A stretch of 64,000 nucleotides of DNA from assembly GCA_014925825.1 (NCBI GenBank), contig JACGCK010000024.1, forward strand, positions 124,001-188,000. The letters run 5' to 3'. Numbering within the stretch: the stretch's first letter is position 1; each line of letters starts with the position of its first letter. Shown here one piece after another: positions 11,529-23,685 of this stretch. The notes under the pieces were generated by a model. That model did no database searches. It was not told the DNA's origin and saw nothing but the letters and a program-made list of their open reading frames with translations. Source of the DNA: Pholiota molesta. Taxonomy: Eukaryota > Basidiomycota > Agaricomycetes > Agaricales > Strophariaceae. The position numbers and the translations under genes were made by a program.

Positions 11529-12590
11529 TGTGGAAGAGTTGGTTTCTTCTTGGTAGAAAGGACCGAGGTCGTCGAAGACGGATGAGATAGACTGGAGGAT
11601 GGCACAAGCGAGTGCCTATGTGTAGATAGAGGGGAGTTAGTAGTCAATGCTAAATAAATCAAGTGCTCAGCTCGTTTTACTCGGGTTAGGCTCGCGCTCG
11701 GTCTCGCAGTGTTCAGAATTGAGTGGGGGTAGATTGACCAAAGAGACAGAAATTTTACAAACGAAGTATATACGAGATTCCCTGGCGCACGCGTACTCTT
11801 GCGTCGCCAGGTCCGTGAAATCAGGAAAAAACCAATAAGCTACTCGACGCGTGTATCTAGAGTGCCCGTTTTCAAATAAAGATAAGGACCTAGGCCACGC
11901 GGAACGATATTGTCGGCCGTACACAGGATAGGAGGAGCAGTTGGTGTGATGATGCGGGCGCGAGAGGAGACACATCCTTGCCAAAGGGATGTGCCTTCCA
12001 ACACGGGTGACCAAGCCATGTTCGCTGCTCGACGCATATACGGGCGCATCCTCCAGGTTCTGTGCACGACGTATCGTCTCGCCCTGCGCGGCTTTGGCTA
12101 TGTGGAAGAAACAAAACGAAACGCGGAAGTGATCGAAATTATTGATAGATAAAAATGGAAAAACATATCTTGGAATTTGAAAAGCAAAACGTTGGGTAAA
12201 GCTCGTCCGACACACCCTATGCCCTGTTCCCATCTCCGTCGTTCTTGTAGGGTTACGGTCGACTGTTCGTTCGTCGAGCGCGACGCAGTGTTCTGTTGAC
12301 GATGTCGAGCTTGCGCGGGCGCCTAAGTTGCCGTCAGTGTGCCGAGTACGTTCCCGCGCTATATTTGAGGTCCTAAGGCATCGCAAAAGGAAGTGAGAGT
12401 ACGCGAATTTGATAATAGATAGTCCATGTGATAGGAAGTAATACGATTGGGGAAGCGGGTAAAGGGTATGTACGAGGGGGCAGAGAGATCTTATCGATCG
12501 TTGAGCATGGGCTCGCGCGGCTTGATCGGCATCACGTGGGAAGTTGGACTTTGCGCCGCGTCGACGAGCGCGCTATCCATCTCCTCCACA
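11529..12590 (-). repeat. 5' LTR of the Gypsy element
   Basis: Second copy of the 1062-bp LTR, carrying the element's promoter for minus-strand transcription. The bases next to it on the inner side (11528 downward on the minus strand) begin GTAGCTATCGAGACTGGA. A TGGA 14 bases in could belong to a tRNA primer-binding site, but I cannot name the tRNA. Confidence 0.95.
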
Positions 12591-13415
12591 CCATCATCCG
12601 TGCCAGCGCCCGTGCCTGCGCTGTGTAAATCCCTTTCGAGGTCAACTTAAACAAGGTGGGATGTTTTCGGGATTTTGCTTGTGTGCGTTTCTTGATGCAA
12701 TGTAGTGCTGACTCCAGACGACAACCTCTTTTCAATAGAATTGCGCGTGATTGCTGAAGATTCTTGGAAGCCTTTTCAAGGTTGTGGATCCGAGCTTGAA
12801 GTCGCAAGGTGGTCTCATCCGCCGCCTTCTTTATATCACAAGCCTTCTTTTCTGCCAGGGCCAATGCACCCCGAAGCCATCGAGCATCTGCTTTCAGGTC
12901 CTTGAGGTTGGCTTTGGATGCCTTCGATGCTTTTTGAAGCCGGTAATTCTTTCGGTATTCGTTCCAGTATTTCTTTTGTTGTTCTTTGGCCTTTTGCTGA
13001 TATTGCTTTATAGTCTTCTTGAGGTCTTCATTTTCTTTTTTTACTGCTGATATAGGTGTATTTTCCTTGTCCTTGACCGAGATATGGGCGCGTTTCCGGT
13101 TGGATTCAAGGGCTTGAATCTGAGCTTCTGACCGCTTTTTTGTCTTCCGTTTTCGATCGTAGCGCCCCATTATTAATAGTCCAGTGTAGTATAATTAGTT
13201 GAAAATGATTATAGAGGCATTAGAGTGCTGTAAAGCGTGTGCGAGGCAAGATCTTAGTGTTTTCGCGACACCCGACGCGTCTCGACGCGTCTCTAATTGC
13301 GGGTTATGTAAGCATTTGACCGCGTTTTGGTCCAAAATGTTAGCGACAAAATTATTGAGTCCTGCTGCACATTCAGTGCCAAATTCCTGTTTCAGAACAT
13401 ATCTTTCAAGATTAT

Positions 13416-13526
13416 CTAGGCTTTCGCCAGAAAAAAGTTTGAAATTGTGCTCATTATGGGGTGGATTGACTTATAATCACGCCTTATCTGCTGAGCTCTC
13501 CGGCATATTTTCTGGCGAAAGCCTAG
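13416..13526. repeat. 19-bp perfect inverted repeat with a 73-bp loop
   Basis: CTAGGCTTTCGCCAGAAAA at 13416-13434 is exactly reverse-complemented at 13508-13526. It lies about 250 bp upstream of the transposase-like gene start. It could be a small MITE or a protein-binding hairpin; nothing in the loop is recognised. Confidence 0.7.
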
Positions 13527-14750
13527 GTTTGGTACTTAGCACATTATCTTATCACTTAATATGCCCAAAAGGGCTTGTTATGTCTTTAAATATTGATTTT
13601 CCTTCTGCTATGTCGCGTTTGGTGGGAGTCACAACATGTACAAACAAAGCTCGCGGAACCGGCTTTGCCCCTCCCCAAAGGTTGGGAAGTCAAAAGAAAT
13701 GTTGTTACGGAACAAACAGTTGCAAAGCGATGACGTGCCGGTACAGCGAGGTAGGGAACGTCCAAAACAAAGTCGTAACAGATTGAATAGGTGCAGATTG
13801 ATTACTTGAGGAGAGTTCATATGCAGTAAATTTTTAAAAAAATTGCTCGAGGGTTGCTCGAGGGAGCCTGGAAAATAAACTTATGATTACATGCAGGCAA
13901 TCAACGTGCTCGGGTGCTTAAGGTGCACCCACCTAATTGCGGTTTAGGAGCCTGATTGCACCACGAGGAAAGCTGAAAAACAAAAGAGCAATATGTTTCT
14001 TCAAAAACAAGAGAAAACCATATGTGTAGTACAGCAAAGTAAAGAAATGCTGTACAATGTGCTTGAAATATTTAATTCCATAACCCAAGACCGAGCAGGG
14101 CGGGCTGCGGCCGCCAGCGAGGTCTGAAAAATTGACATCTTAGGGAAACTAGACCACAATTTCTGTTTATGTTTCAAAACCACAACACAAAAAAAAATGT
14201 TATTTAATGTCACAGCCAGGTGCTGAGGCGACGCCAGTCGCCCTTTATATTAATATCTTTTGAATATCTTCGCTTTATCCTCAGGACGACCAAAAGAATT
14301 TCAGATTCTATTGTTCTGATATATGTAGTTTGGCCGCTGGCGTACCTGCTACTTGTCTGCTTTAGCTGATGGAATTTAGCTTCCTTATCCGATACCTCAA
14401 AAATATCAGACATCGAATGCGCATTCGAAATTTCCTGCTTCATGCAACGGCGAAAGCGAATGATTATCACATTTCAATCGAAGTAATTCGCTCGTGTGCT
14501 ACCTGAACCAAAACTATTAGAAACTGAGCTTGAACTGAGGTCCGTGGGCTTGAGGATCATCGTGCATCAATGAAGGCATCAAGGGAAATATTGGTGGAGA
14601 TGTTAATATCTCTTTATTTTTAAATCTATGCTTCATCAGAACCCCTGTACGACTGAAAGCGCAAACGTAACTTCATTGTTGGTAGGGGACATATTGAATC
14701 ATAACGACTTGAAAAACAAAAACATCATCTAATCATCTAAGACCAATTAA
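13527..14750. other. No gene recognised
   Basis: Short open frames on both strands have no recognisable motif. A G/C-rich tract TTGCCCCTCCCC at about 13667-13678 mirrors GGGGAGGGGCAA at about 818-829 near the other end of the transposase-like gene (see findings). Confidence 0.4.
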
Positions 14751-16730
14751 TCAACTTGCCCGGGAGGATTCGCTCTCCAACGGTTCTCGTAAGACGGGGT
14801 ATACGTGCAATAGATGACTGCCATTTTCTTTGGTCTAAAAACGCAGCGTCAATAACAGCAATTCAAACAGACGCAGCACCAAAGCCAGAACAAAAGCTCC
14901 GTCAAGCAAACTGCCAGAGTGAAGACAGGATAGATGCGTACGCACCCTGACACCGACGATCCCGTCACCATATATCATGAACGCCGAATACTTTTGTCCC
15001 AGGTTCACTGTTGTGCGTACGAACGGAAGACGGGTCTCCACGTCATCCTTGAAGAAACGCAGGTCGCGAGCACGAACCACACCTGACGATATCAACACCT
15101 GGGACTTGTCAGGCGGTTCACGAAGAGGAGGAGGCTCAGACGAGAGGCTCTTTGCAGCTAACACGGCTGCACGCGAGAAGTCGAGGACTTGTACCCAGCT
15201 GGTGGGCCCAGGGACAGCCCGGAGAGGCACATCTTCGTTCAGATCGTGATATACCGGACACACGACGCGCTGGCCGTGGATATTTCTACCACGCAAAGAA
15301 AGTGAGTACATGTGTCATAACAGGCGAAAGGGGCTCGAATACCCACCTAAACTTGAAGCCCTGTACCCGCGTACAGGCAGGGTTGATAAGGCGCGTGTTT
15401 GGTGGGCCCCATTCCGACCAGGGTATATCAAGCGGCGTATCGCCATGGTCCGCTCGTTCCACACAATACCTTTCAAATACGCGCTGATGCACAAAGAGGT
15501 TGAAGGATCCGGACCTGGACCTCTTCTTTCTGTCGTTGGCATACACGAACTGGAACACGTGTAGGCGGTCCCATCGTTTATCATGAACGGCGTGTGCGGG
15601 AGGGGTTTTGCTTCGATAGGCCCGGTATACGGAGCAATATTGGCGATATTGGTTCCGATTGTTGTCGGTGGAAGGTGTAGAGTCGCGACGTGGATTGCTC
15701 TGCCAGTAACTGAGGGAGATCGTACGAGCTTGTACAGCCGTATCGATCCAGAGCCAGCCTCAGAGATAACGAAGCAGTGAGCAGAATCGAGCAGATCGAA
15801 GCTAGAAACCCTCGAAGGCGGGAGCAATGGATCGAAAGCAGTCGAAGAATCCTACTGACTTCGTCAAACAACGTAAATTTGACAAAAAATCCAGCGCACC
15901 ACTAAGAGATCCGATGTAGTCCAATCCCATATATGTATCGTTGGGAGAAACTGCGAGGGAGTGCGAAAATACAGCATCAAGGTGTTGCCCGCGAGTTGCA
16001 GAAGGGCATGGGTAAATCATATCCGTAAACAGGGTCCGCATTCATAGTAAATCGCAAGAGGCTCTGTCGCGCTAGTGGATGAGGGCCGGTGGTGGATATG
16101 GCACGGATGTGGATGCGGATATGCGAATATCTGTCCACGACTGTGCGCTACAGGGCATTTGATTTAAGTATGGATGATGGGCCTCGGGCATTGAAACTTA
16201 CGGTATATTGTCCTCTACGATGGCTATCATATCCTGTGCCGGGTCCATCGCAAACGCTTCAATTGCTATCTCAGGCCAAGTCCTTCGAAGTGTGCGTCCC
16301 TCGACGTTGAGTAAGTAGGTAGCCATACGATTTCGAGATTTTGCCCATTTGCGTGAGCGAAGGCGTCCCCAACTAGTTCATATGCTCGACACACTGTTTT
16401 CGTATCAATAACATCATATCCTCTCCAATCGAGTGCATGCCATGCTTGACGATGGTGTAGAAGGCGTAGGATCAGTTTAGAGTGGATTGTAGTTGTTCCG
16501 GCGTCTTCAAGACCGTCCAAGTGCAGCTGAACGATATATTTCAGCCTGGAAGAGCTTCGCAGAGTTTCATGCATCGGTTTACAAGTCTATTATCCTACAC
16601 ATTATGTGAATTTCTAGAGACTTAAGGGAAAAGCACTCGCCATTGCGCAGCGGTTGAGAGAAATGGCATCGAGGTTAGCGAGTATTCGAAGTCGCAGTTC
16701 TTGTGGTAAATGGAGGAGCTCCACAACCAT
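14751..16730 (-). CDS. F-box domain protein (probable ubiquitin-ligase adaptor), two one-base frameshifts
   Basis: Starts at the ATG at 16730: MVVELLHLPQEL then RLRILANLDAISLNRC, a typical F-box that docks to Skp1 in SCF ubiquitin ligases. Exon 2 (from about 16586) has LHETLRSSSRLKYIVQ, then HALDWRGYD, YELVGDAFAHA and FAMDPAQDMIAIVED. Introns read as 16148-16211, 15852-15902, 15286-15346 and 14835-14945 join HIRIHIRAISTTGPHP, HIWDWTTSDLL, SSTAFDPLLPPS, NRWD-like RLHVFQFVYAND, WSEWGPPNTRLI, NIHGQRVVCP and KENGSHLLHVYP before TGA at 14751. This order matches basidiomycete F-box proteins with a C-terminal beta-rich region, from memory. One base is missing near 16273 and near 15583, and the exon 1/2 junction (about 16587-16636) is one base out of phase. 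Its degradation target is unknown. Confidence 0.75.
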
Positions 16731-17068
16731 CTCGAGAAATAGTATGGCTTGACTCTGGCTTGACTTGGATACAAGGCAACAGATATCGCTGGGCATCGAT
16801 GGGTCATAGCAGCGTTGTGTGGGAGGACGGTACGCCATCTTCGGATTTCCTTGTTCAGTTTCGCTATTGTTTCGCATGAATGCGAGATGTCGTCCATTTG
16901 CTGGATAGGCATTAGCCTATCGCGGTCAGGTCGGTCTAGAGGGGACCGGTCACGGCCTATCTTCTCACAACAGCGCGCGCGTCTACATATGGACATGCTG
17001 TGCAGGCTCTCCTGATGGAATCTAATCTAATCGAGGCTCGGCCCGCTTGAGCCAGAGTCCACTACCTG
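16731..17068. other. No gene recognised (5' side of the F-box gene)
   Basis: Upstream region of the minus-strand F-box gene. No clear TATA element or further exon can be supported. Confidence 0.35.
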
Positions 17069-17328
17069 CGCTCGGCAAAGTATCTCATAGGTCAATCATA
17101 GGTTGTTCAGCAAAATGCGATGCGAAATCAGAAACAAAACATGCATTAGTGTACTAAAACAGTGAGAATCATGACGACAAAGAAACCGATGGCAAAGACG
17201 GCGTGCTGTGAGCGGCGAACAGAGAGATACTTACATGACTTCTATCGTGCTGAAACAAATGAATATCGGAAGAGATCAACCAGTGAACTACTCACAGCAG
17301 AATGGTATGATTATAACTGAAGGTCATC
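17069..17328 (-). pseudogene. Decayed partial copy of the potassium-channel gene at 20.4-22.4 kb
   Basis: From GCGCTCGGCAAAGTATCT to GGTATGATTATAAC the sequence follows 21487-21745 closely, including intron parts. It covers the end of S4, S5 (YLSVRRSQHA...AIGFFVVMILT) and the exon boundary before YFAERG. It carries a 4-bp insertion (TTAC) in the exon and other changes, so it cannot code for a channel. Because introns are kept, it arose by DNA duplication, not by reverse transcription. It has the same orientation as the parent gene 4.4 kb away. Confidence 0.85.
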
Positions 17329-17657
17329 ATGGAAACTAATACTAAGTATGTCGGATGACGAACATTGACCTAGGTATGATATATAGGCTTGTATAGGTTG
17401 CGAGTTTGCTGGCGCATGGCTAGTCGATCCGTGGTCAATAATATTTTGAATAAGTTTTCGTCCCGTTATGGATAACGTGAGATAGGCGCTTACTGATATC
17501 ATGTCCTAAAATTAAACGGCATCGCATGGCCTTACGTGGGACTTGTGTATTACTGATAAGCGCGAATGTAAACTGTGTATTACAAAGTGCTCACTTTTCC
17601 TCACAAAAATGGTAGTAATTTACATCTATTTTACGCCAAAGAGGATCATGCCCTGGG
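17329..17657. other. No gene recognised (upstream of Old Yellow Enzyme)
   Basis: A/T-rich stretch between the channel fragment and the promoter of the next gene; no motif identified. Confidence 0.35.
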
Positions 17658-17664
17658 TATAAAA
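17658..17664 (+). promoter_or_regulatory. TATA box of the Old Yellow Enzyme gene
   Basis: TATAAAA lies 79 bp before the ATG at 17737, followed by a pyrimidine-rich stretch (CTCCTCCTTC, CATCCCTACCC) where transcription likely begins. Confidence 0.6.
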
Positions 17665-17667
17665 TAA

Positions 17668-18993
<1,326 letters not shown>

Positions 18994-19071
18994 TATTAAT
19001 CCATGCTACTAGAATAGACGCAACCGTTTCCATTATTTCCTCTGTTCCGCGAGCTATGTGGTCCTATCCAG

Positions 19072-19596
19072 CTATATACCCGTCCTACCTACATGCTTCG
19101 CATACAGACGACAACCTCGGTAGTGATACATATTCTCTCTTGCACGTCCTGCATTCGAATGTAAATTCTTCGTCTTTGTGCGATTCATATAGATGTTTAT
19201 GCATATCATCAACGTCCAAAAACTGCCGCATGCAGATCTTCTCAGTAGACTGCAACAGATAACACGCATACCACTCATGCGCGATTTCGTATGCGCGATT
19301 CTCTCAGCTTTAGACCAAAACACGGCGGGACAGGTGGGTACATTGCAAGGGTCGGCTCTTCTATGTACGTTTTTGTCTGGCGCCCATGGGGCGGAATGCG
19401 TTATGGACATATGGTTCGCTACCGCGGATTCGACTGTGAACGTGGCAGGACAGCGCGGTACACTGCAGTGCATCGTGAGATCGGCAACTTGCTGCGTCTT
19501 TGGCATAGTGTGGCGCGATGTTCTAATAGACGCGACTGCTGGATCGTCAGCCCGCTGACTCTTCCTTGGCGTGGTGAGTTTTGGCGTTTTTGGCAT
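19072..19596 (-). CDS. Possible C2H2 zinc-finger protein
   Basis: An uninterrupted 174-residue frame from the ATG at 19596 (MPKTPKLTTPRKSQR). Residues about 44-66 form a good C2H2 finger (CSVPRCPATFTVE ... H-x4-H). About 40 residues later a second CNVPTCPAVFWSK...AH begins but lacks the last His in this frame, where an intron or a lost base may intervene. The N-terminus is basic. The last 60 residues look like read-through and may not be coding. It could be a nucleic-acid-binding regulator. The Old Yellow Enzyme gene ends convergently 79 bp away. Confidence 0.4.
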   Translation of the reverse strand: MPKTPKLTTPRKSQRADDPAVASIRTSRHTMPKTQQVADLTMHCSVPRCPATFTVESAVANHMSITHSAPWAPDKNVHRRADPCNVPTCPAVFWSKAERIAHTKSRMSGMRVICCSLLRRSACGSFWTLMICINIYMNRTKTKNLHSNAGRARENMYHYRGCRLYAKHVGRTGI

Positions 19597-20401
19597 TTTT
19601 GCAGATTCAAAAGCGGCTGAGATGTTTAGAGTGACCTGCGAGCTTGTCTGTGAGGAGGAAATACCCTACCCTGCGACCTAAGATCTGAATTTATACAGAT
19701 TCCCATGCGGCAAACACCTTTAGTGGCATTGCGGTGGCACAAAGGCCAAAAGACAACAACACGTTCAAAAAAGGCCATAGAAAGCAAGTGTGATTGCACA
19801 GCCTGCCTCGGTCCATCAGTGGCGCCAAGCGTCGATAAGACCATTTCCCAAAAAGGCGAAAGAGACGGGCGCTTAAGCACTTATCGATATCGATTATCAC
19901 CGAGCGGCGAGGCTGTACGATCGCGAAACCAAGCTTGGACCATCACGATCAGTGGCCCCAGGACCCTTGTCACCGACGGATTACGGCCACTCAGTTGTAT
20001 CCATCGGGGTACCAAAAGGACCATGCGCTCAATTGTGGGTCGAGCCCGAATGAGCCAGGATACCAACGTCGATACACGAGATCAATTCCCTTGGGCACTG
20101 CGGAAGTGATAATTGGTGCTGATAGTTGTATTCGGACTGCAATATTTTCCTACTTTTGGCACTGATCATAAATTAGAATCAACTAATCGACTCCTAGAAG
20201 CGAGCATGAAATTGAAATTATAAGCGCCCGACTAACAATGAATGGCAACGAATTGCTTACCATGTACCCCTGAATCGCATATATCCAGCAACAGTAAACA
20301 GTCTCCATCCAATCAAACACGATAAATACAAACCCTAGATCCCACACCTCATCCATATCCGCCACATAGATCCAACCCTAGCCACCGCTATCAACTCCCA
20401 A
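19597..20401. other. No gene recognised
   Basis: Intergenic; short open frames only, no repeat or RNA gene seen. Confidence 0.4.
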
Positions 20402-22409
20402 TCAACTGCCCCCCTCCTCGCCCTTCCGCGCCCCACCACCCCCCTTATCCAAGCTCCCGCGCACCCGCACCCCATTCAGATTCGGGCTCTTCACCCCCGC
20501 ACTCCGCGCCCCCTCCAACCTCTCCAACAACCGCGCCATCAGCGCCCCCTGCGCCTCCACCGTCGCCGCCAGCTCCTCAATCTGCCTGCTCAGCTCCGTC
20601 TGGTTCTGCGCGAGCTTCATATTGCTCAGATCCCGCCCCCCGCCGGGCGCGGGCGTGCGCGGCGGCGGGTACAGCCCCGCGCTCGCTACACTCCCACCAC
20701 CCACCCCACCACCACCCCACCCCCACCCCTACCAGCGGACGCGGACTGCGGCAGCTGCTGCACCCTCAGCTCGCCGCGGTCCGCGCGCCGCTGCCGGCGC
20801 TCCTCGACCGGCGTGAACGGGCTGTCCGGGTGCTCGTGCGCCGCGGCGAACGCCGGGTCGTCCTCGCGCCGGTCGCGCATCATCTTCTCCCAGACGGAGG
20901 AGAACTCGCGCCCGAGCACGAAGGAGGGAAGCGTGATGAGGAGCAGGCCGAAGACCAGGATGGGGAGCGTGATGAGCCGCCCGAGGAAGGAGCGCGGCGT
21001 GATTTCGCCGTAGCCGACGGTCGTGATGGCTGGTGGATGGAAGCGGTCAGATGGTGAGTAAGTAGGAGGGAAATAGGATACGTACTGACGAGCACGAACC
21101 AGGCCGCAGCAGGGATGGACTATAGAAGATAAGTGGTGAGTTAGCGAGAATTCGTGGAGTTGGGCAAGGAAAAAAATTGTACGAATGGCGGAATCAAGGC
21201 ACATATATAAGAGCGGAAGAAAATAAACAATTGGAGTGAATGGGTGTCGGAAAAAGTAAACATGTAAGATATGCACAAGAAAAGTGGTCGTAAAAAGAGA
21301 GATGTTCGAGTGATGGACAATATGACATATGTGATGGACAGCACATTGAACAGTCGGCGATTGAGACAAATTAAGATAGGATACAAAAGAGAATTTGTGA
21401 GTGAGGGAAGCGGGCGCTCACCGAGAACTGAGAGGGATCACCATCGCTATTGATAAATGTGCCGAGGATGTCGTCCCATGTTCCGCGCTCGGCAAAGTAT
21501 CTAGTAGGCCACCGAGTTAGATAGAAGCGAACAACACCGCAAAATGGGATGCTAAATCAGAAACAACACATACAGTAGTGTACTGAAAACGGTGAGAATC
21601 ATGACGACAAAGAAGCCGATGGCATAGAGGGCGTGCTGTGAGCGGCGAACAGAGAGATACATGACTTCTATTGTGCTGTAGAAAATGAATATCGGAAGGA
21701 ATTGAACGATGACGTTACTCACAGTAGGATGGTATGATTATAACGGAAAGGTCTAAAGACCCGGAGAAGACGGAACATCCGAAGGATAGAAAATCGAAAG
21801 TACACAGACTGTAAGATATGTTAACTTCGTATATGAGCAAAGAGGGTGTTCGCACTCACGGTATCCTGTTGCAGTAATAGTTCCAAATAGTAAGGTAGCA
21901 CTGAAAGTAAATCTATAACCCCATAAAAAGCTGTAACGCTACGAGTTAGCCAAGCGCCAAACGGACAAAAAACAAGGCTGCTCACATATCATCCAATAAA
22001 ATAAGCTAGTCCATGTCGTACTCCACGCCAGGCACCTCGCGATGTACTCCAAGGTAAACAAGATAACCACAGTCGTTTCAACTCCGAACCACACGCGCGT
22101 TGAAATTGAGTGCACCGCCGGCACTGTCTCTATCACTGTTACCAAGGCCGAGAATAGGATGAGGAACGTGAGGAACATGTTCAAGAAGAGCGCAGAGCTG
22201 CTTGACGTTGCCTGCTCGAACAACTTGAAGAGATCTCGGCGCCATGGCGGGTGGATTGCTTGCAGTTCGTCCTCATATGAATTCGAATGCGGGAACGGGT
22301 CGTCTGGGTCCTGTGGGGAGGCAGGAACGTGTTCCTCGGTGAAGAACCGCACGGCAGCAAGAGGAGGTGGGCGCCGGATGCGATTGAGTTCTATCGTCGA
22401 GGCCGACAT
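20402..22409 (-). CDS. Voltage-gated potassium channel, Kv/Shaker-like
   Basis: Plasma-membrane potassium channel. Start ATG at 22409 (MSASTIELNRIRR). Exon 1 has S1 (ALFLNMFLTFLILFSALVTV) and S2 (FGVETTVVILFTLEYIARC). Introns read as 21931-21985, 21809-21859, 21676-21722, 21501-21573, 21120-21421 and 21030-21085 join S3 (FYGVIDLLSVLPYYLELLL), an S4 voltage sensor (RFSILRMFRLLRVFRPFR, arginine every third residue), S5 (SQHALYAIGFFVVMILT), the turret YFAERGTWDD, pore helix SIPAAAWFVLV, the selectivity filter TTVGYGEI, and S6 (LPILVFGLLLITLPSFVLG). The cytoplasmic tail ends in a coiled coil (LSRQIEELAATVEAQG) suited to tetramer assembly. A G-rich tract at about 20698-20744 separates two frames: a GT...AG intron without a clear branch point, or an indel. 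No other break. Only one channel repeat, so four subunits are needed. Confidence 0.9.
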
Positions 22410-23685
22410 TCAAGCAAGGGCATTGAAGGAGGTGAAGAGAGGTGTCCAGAATTCACGTCAGCAACATGCCACAACCGACCCCGCGTGCCGGATTCCCACG
22501 ATCCGGCGCCCATGTTACAGTACAATTCGCGTCTTCGCGATCATGAGCGAATATCTTGATTCAAAACCTCACGCTCTTCCTTTCTCAAGAGCGGCTATCT
22601 ATACAAGACATCTACATTATGTTACTGACATCGATATTCTAAGTATTTTCAATGTTTTGGACTCCAATCGTCACTTGCATTTAATTATGATCTATTTTTT
22701 CCCGCATCCATGTTGCAGGAAGCGTTACTCAACGTTTAATAACCATAAAACGTTGAAGAGCCCACTCCAGTGTAATTTTATAGTCCGTCATGCAAGGAGA
22801 ACATCTCGGATGATTTGCGAACTCTGCTCAGCAACTGCTGAGAGTTTCCCCACCGCTTGGAGGGATGCGTTTCCCGATCGCACGTTTGCTTCCTAGTTCT
22901 CTTACAGTCGCCGTGGAACACCCGAAAACTCTCTTTCTCATACAAGGGGGAAAAAACCGGGGCCATATGCAAACGCTGTGATAGTACATGGGGTTTCAAA
23001 ATACAACTCTTTCATGTAACGGTCTACAAAGTGCATCCCATCTAACCTCTTTGGACAGAGATGAAGAGATTCTGCTGTGGGTAATTCTGCTCGATCCATT
23101 ATGTAGGATGCATGCAATGAAAACACGACTTTCAATGAAATTAAACAATGTATGCCATTTGTGCACATGAGGCAGCATTGAGATCATACAATATTCGTCC
23201 GCTGACCTGTACAACGATTACTCTCTGAGCCATATACAGACTTAAGCCGAACAGTCCCTAAACCCGACGACGACAAAGTGTATCACATTTACATGAGACA
23301 GCATTGAGGCAAATGGAACTCTTATCGCTCGACGCGTTCTATAGTAATAGTTACCATGCGACGGGATGAGGATCTCAGCTCTCCTACTCAAGATTCAAAA
23401 TTAGCGTCAAGTTACAAGAACTCTGGAACAATTATTTTCGGTGACTTGCTTCCCTTATAACCTCCTTAAATTTTACTCAGACGATCCTTTTGGTTACTAC
23501 AGATTATATCAGTGTAAGTAACTTTGGGATGGAAAACGGTGCTATTCCGATACAAACCGCCAATTGAATTGACGCACATGAGGCCAGCCTCATTTCTCCA
23601 TCTTCAAATCGAAGTCCCCAGGCTCTGATTGGCTGTGCGAAGCGGGGACATATAGACTATACGTCCTTCTCGTACTCAAAAAAAT
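22410..23685. other. No gene recognised; repeated CATGAGGC motifs
   Basis: Long open frames opposite the channel gene are antisense shadows. Motifs like CATGAGGCAGCATTGAG occur near 23164 and 23293, and ACATGAGGCCAGC near 23576, just upstream of the next gene. The same motifs recur in the 49-55 kb duplications. Confidence 0.4.

Larger units (their letters stand above)
3369..12590 (-). mobile_element. Ty3/Gypsy LTR retrotransposon, full length
   Basis: A 9222-bp element lies between two direct repeats of 1062 bp (offset exactly 8160), each starting TGTGGA and ending TCCACA. It is read on the minus strand: 5' LTR 11529-12590, leader, gag with protease, pol, polypurine tract, 3' LTR 3369-4430. 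The order protease, reverse transcriptase, RNase H, integrase is that of Ty3/Gypsy (Metaviridae). The 4-bp target duplication CCAT is at 3365-3368 and 12591-12594. The LTRs are identical everywhere I compared them, so insertion is recent. Two one-base frame breaks in pol near 8373 and 8440 are the only visible damage. Confidence 0.95.
1020..13170 (-). pseudogene. Transposase-like gene of a multicopy Agaricomycete family, split by a Gypsy insertion
   Basis: The gene starts at the ATG at 13170 (MGRYDRKRKTKK). Residues 1-200 are a basic, K/E/Q-rich coiled coil ending in GIYTAQARALARMM, where the retrotransposon sits (12590-3369). It resumes at 3364 with VMNGMAEAKVGKTLQEIG. An intron at 3142-3193 (GTACGT...GCAG, branch-like CTAAT) joins AYEMAKAG to ITFSSDSTSH. 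The body then runs to the stop at 1020, with a CCMHKDLN...GG motif, RYGSHSEAA and a charged C-terminus. Near 2685-2695 the frame shifts by one missing base between AKQIEE and GSGGREAWDQL. I recall this architecture from many uncharacterised mushroom proteins and think it is a DNA-transposon protein (D in SSDSTSH as a possible catalytic residue), but the superfamily is not established here. A domesticated gene is the alternative. Confidence 0.65.

Noticed and set aside
13199..13786. 195-codon plus-strand frame next to the transposase-like gene
   Set aside because: It contains the hairpin repeat and the candidate terminal repeat; codon content looks random.
22042..22896. Long plus-strand open frame (284 codons) opposite the potassium channel
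   Set aside because: It is antisense to the channel's first exon and upstream region and shows no protein motif.
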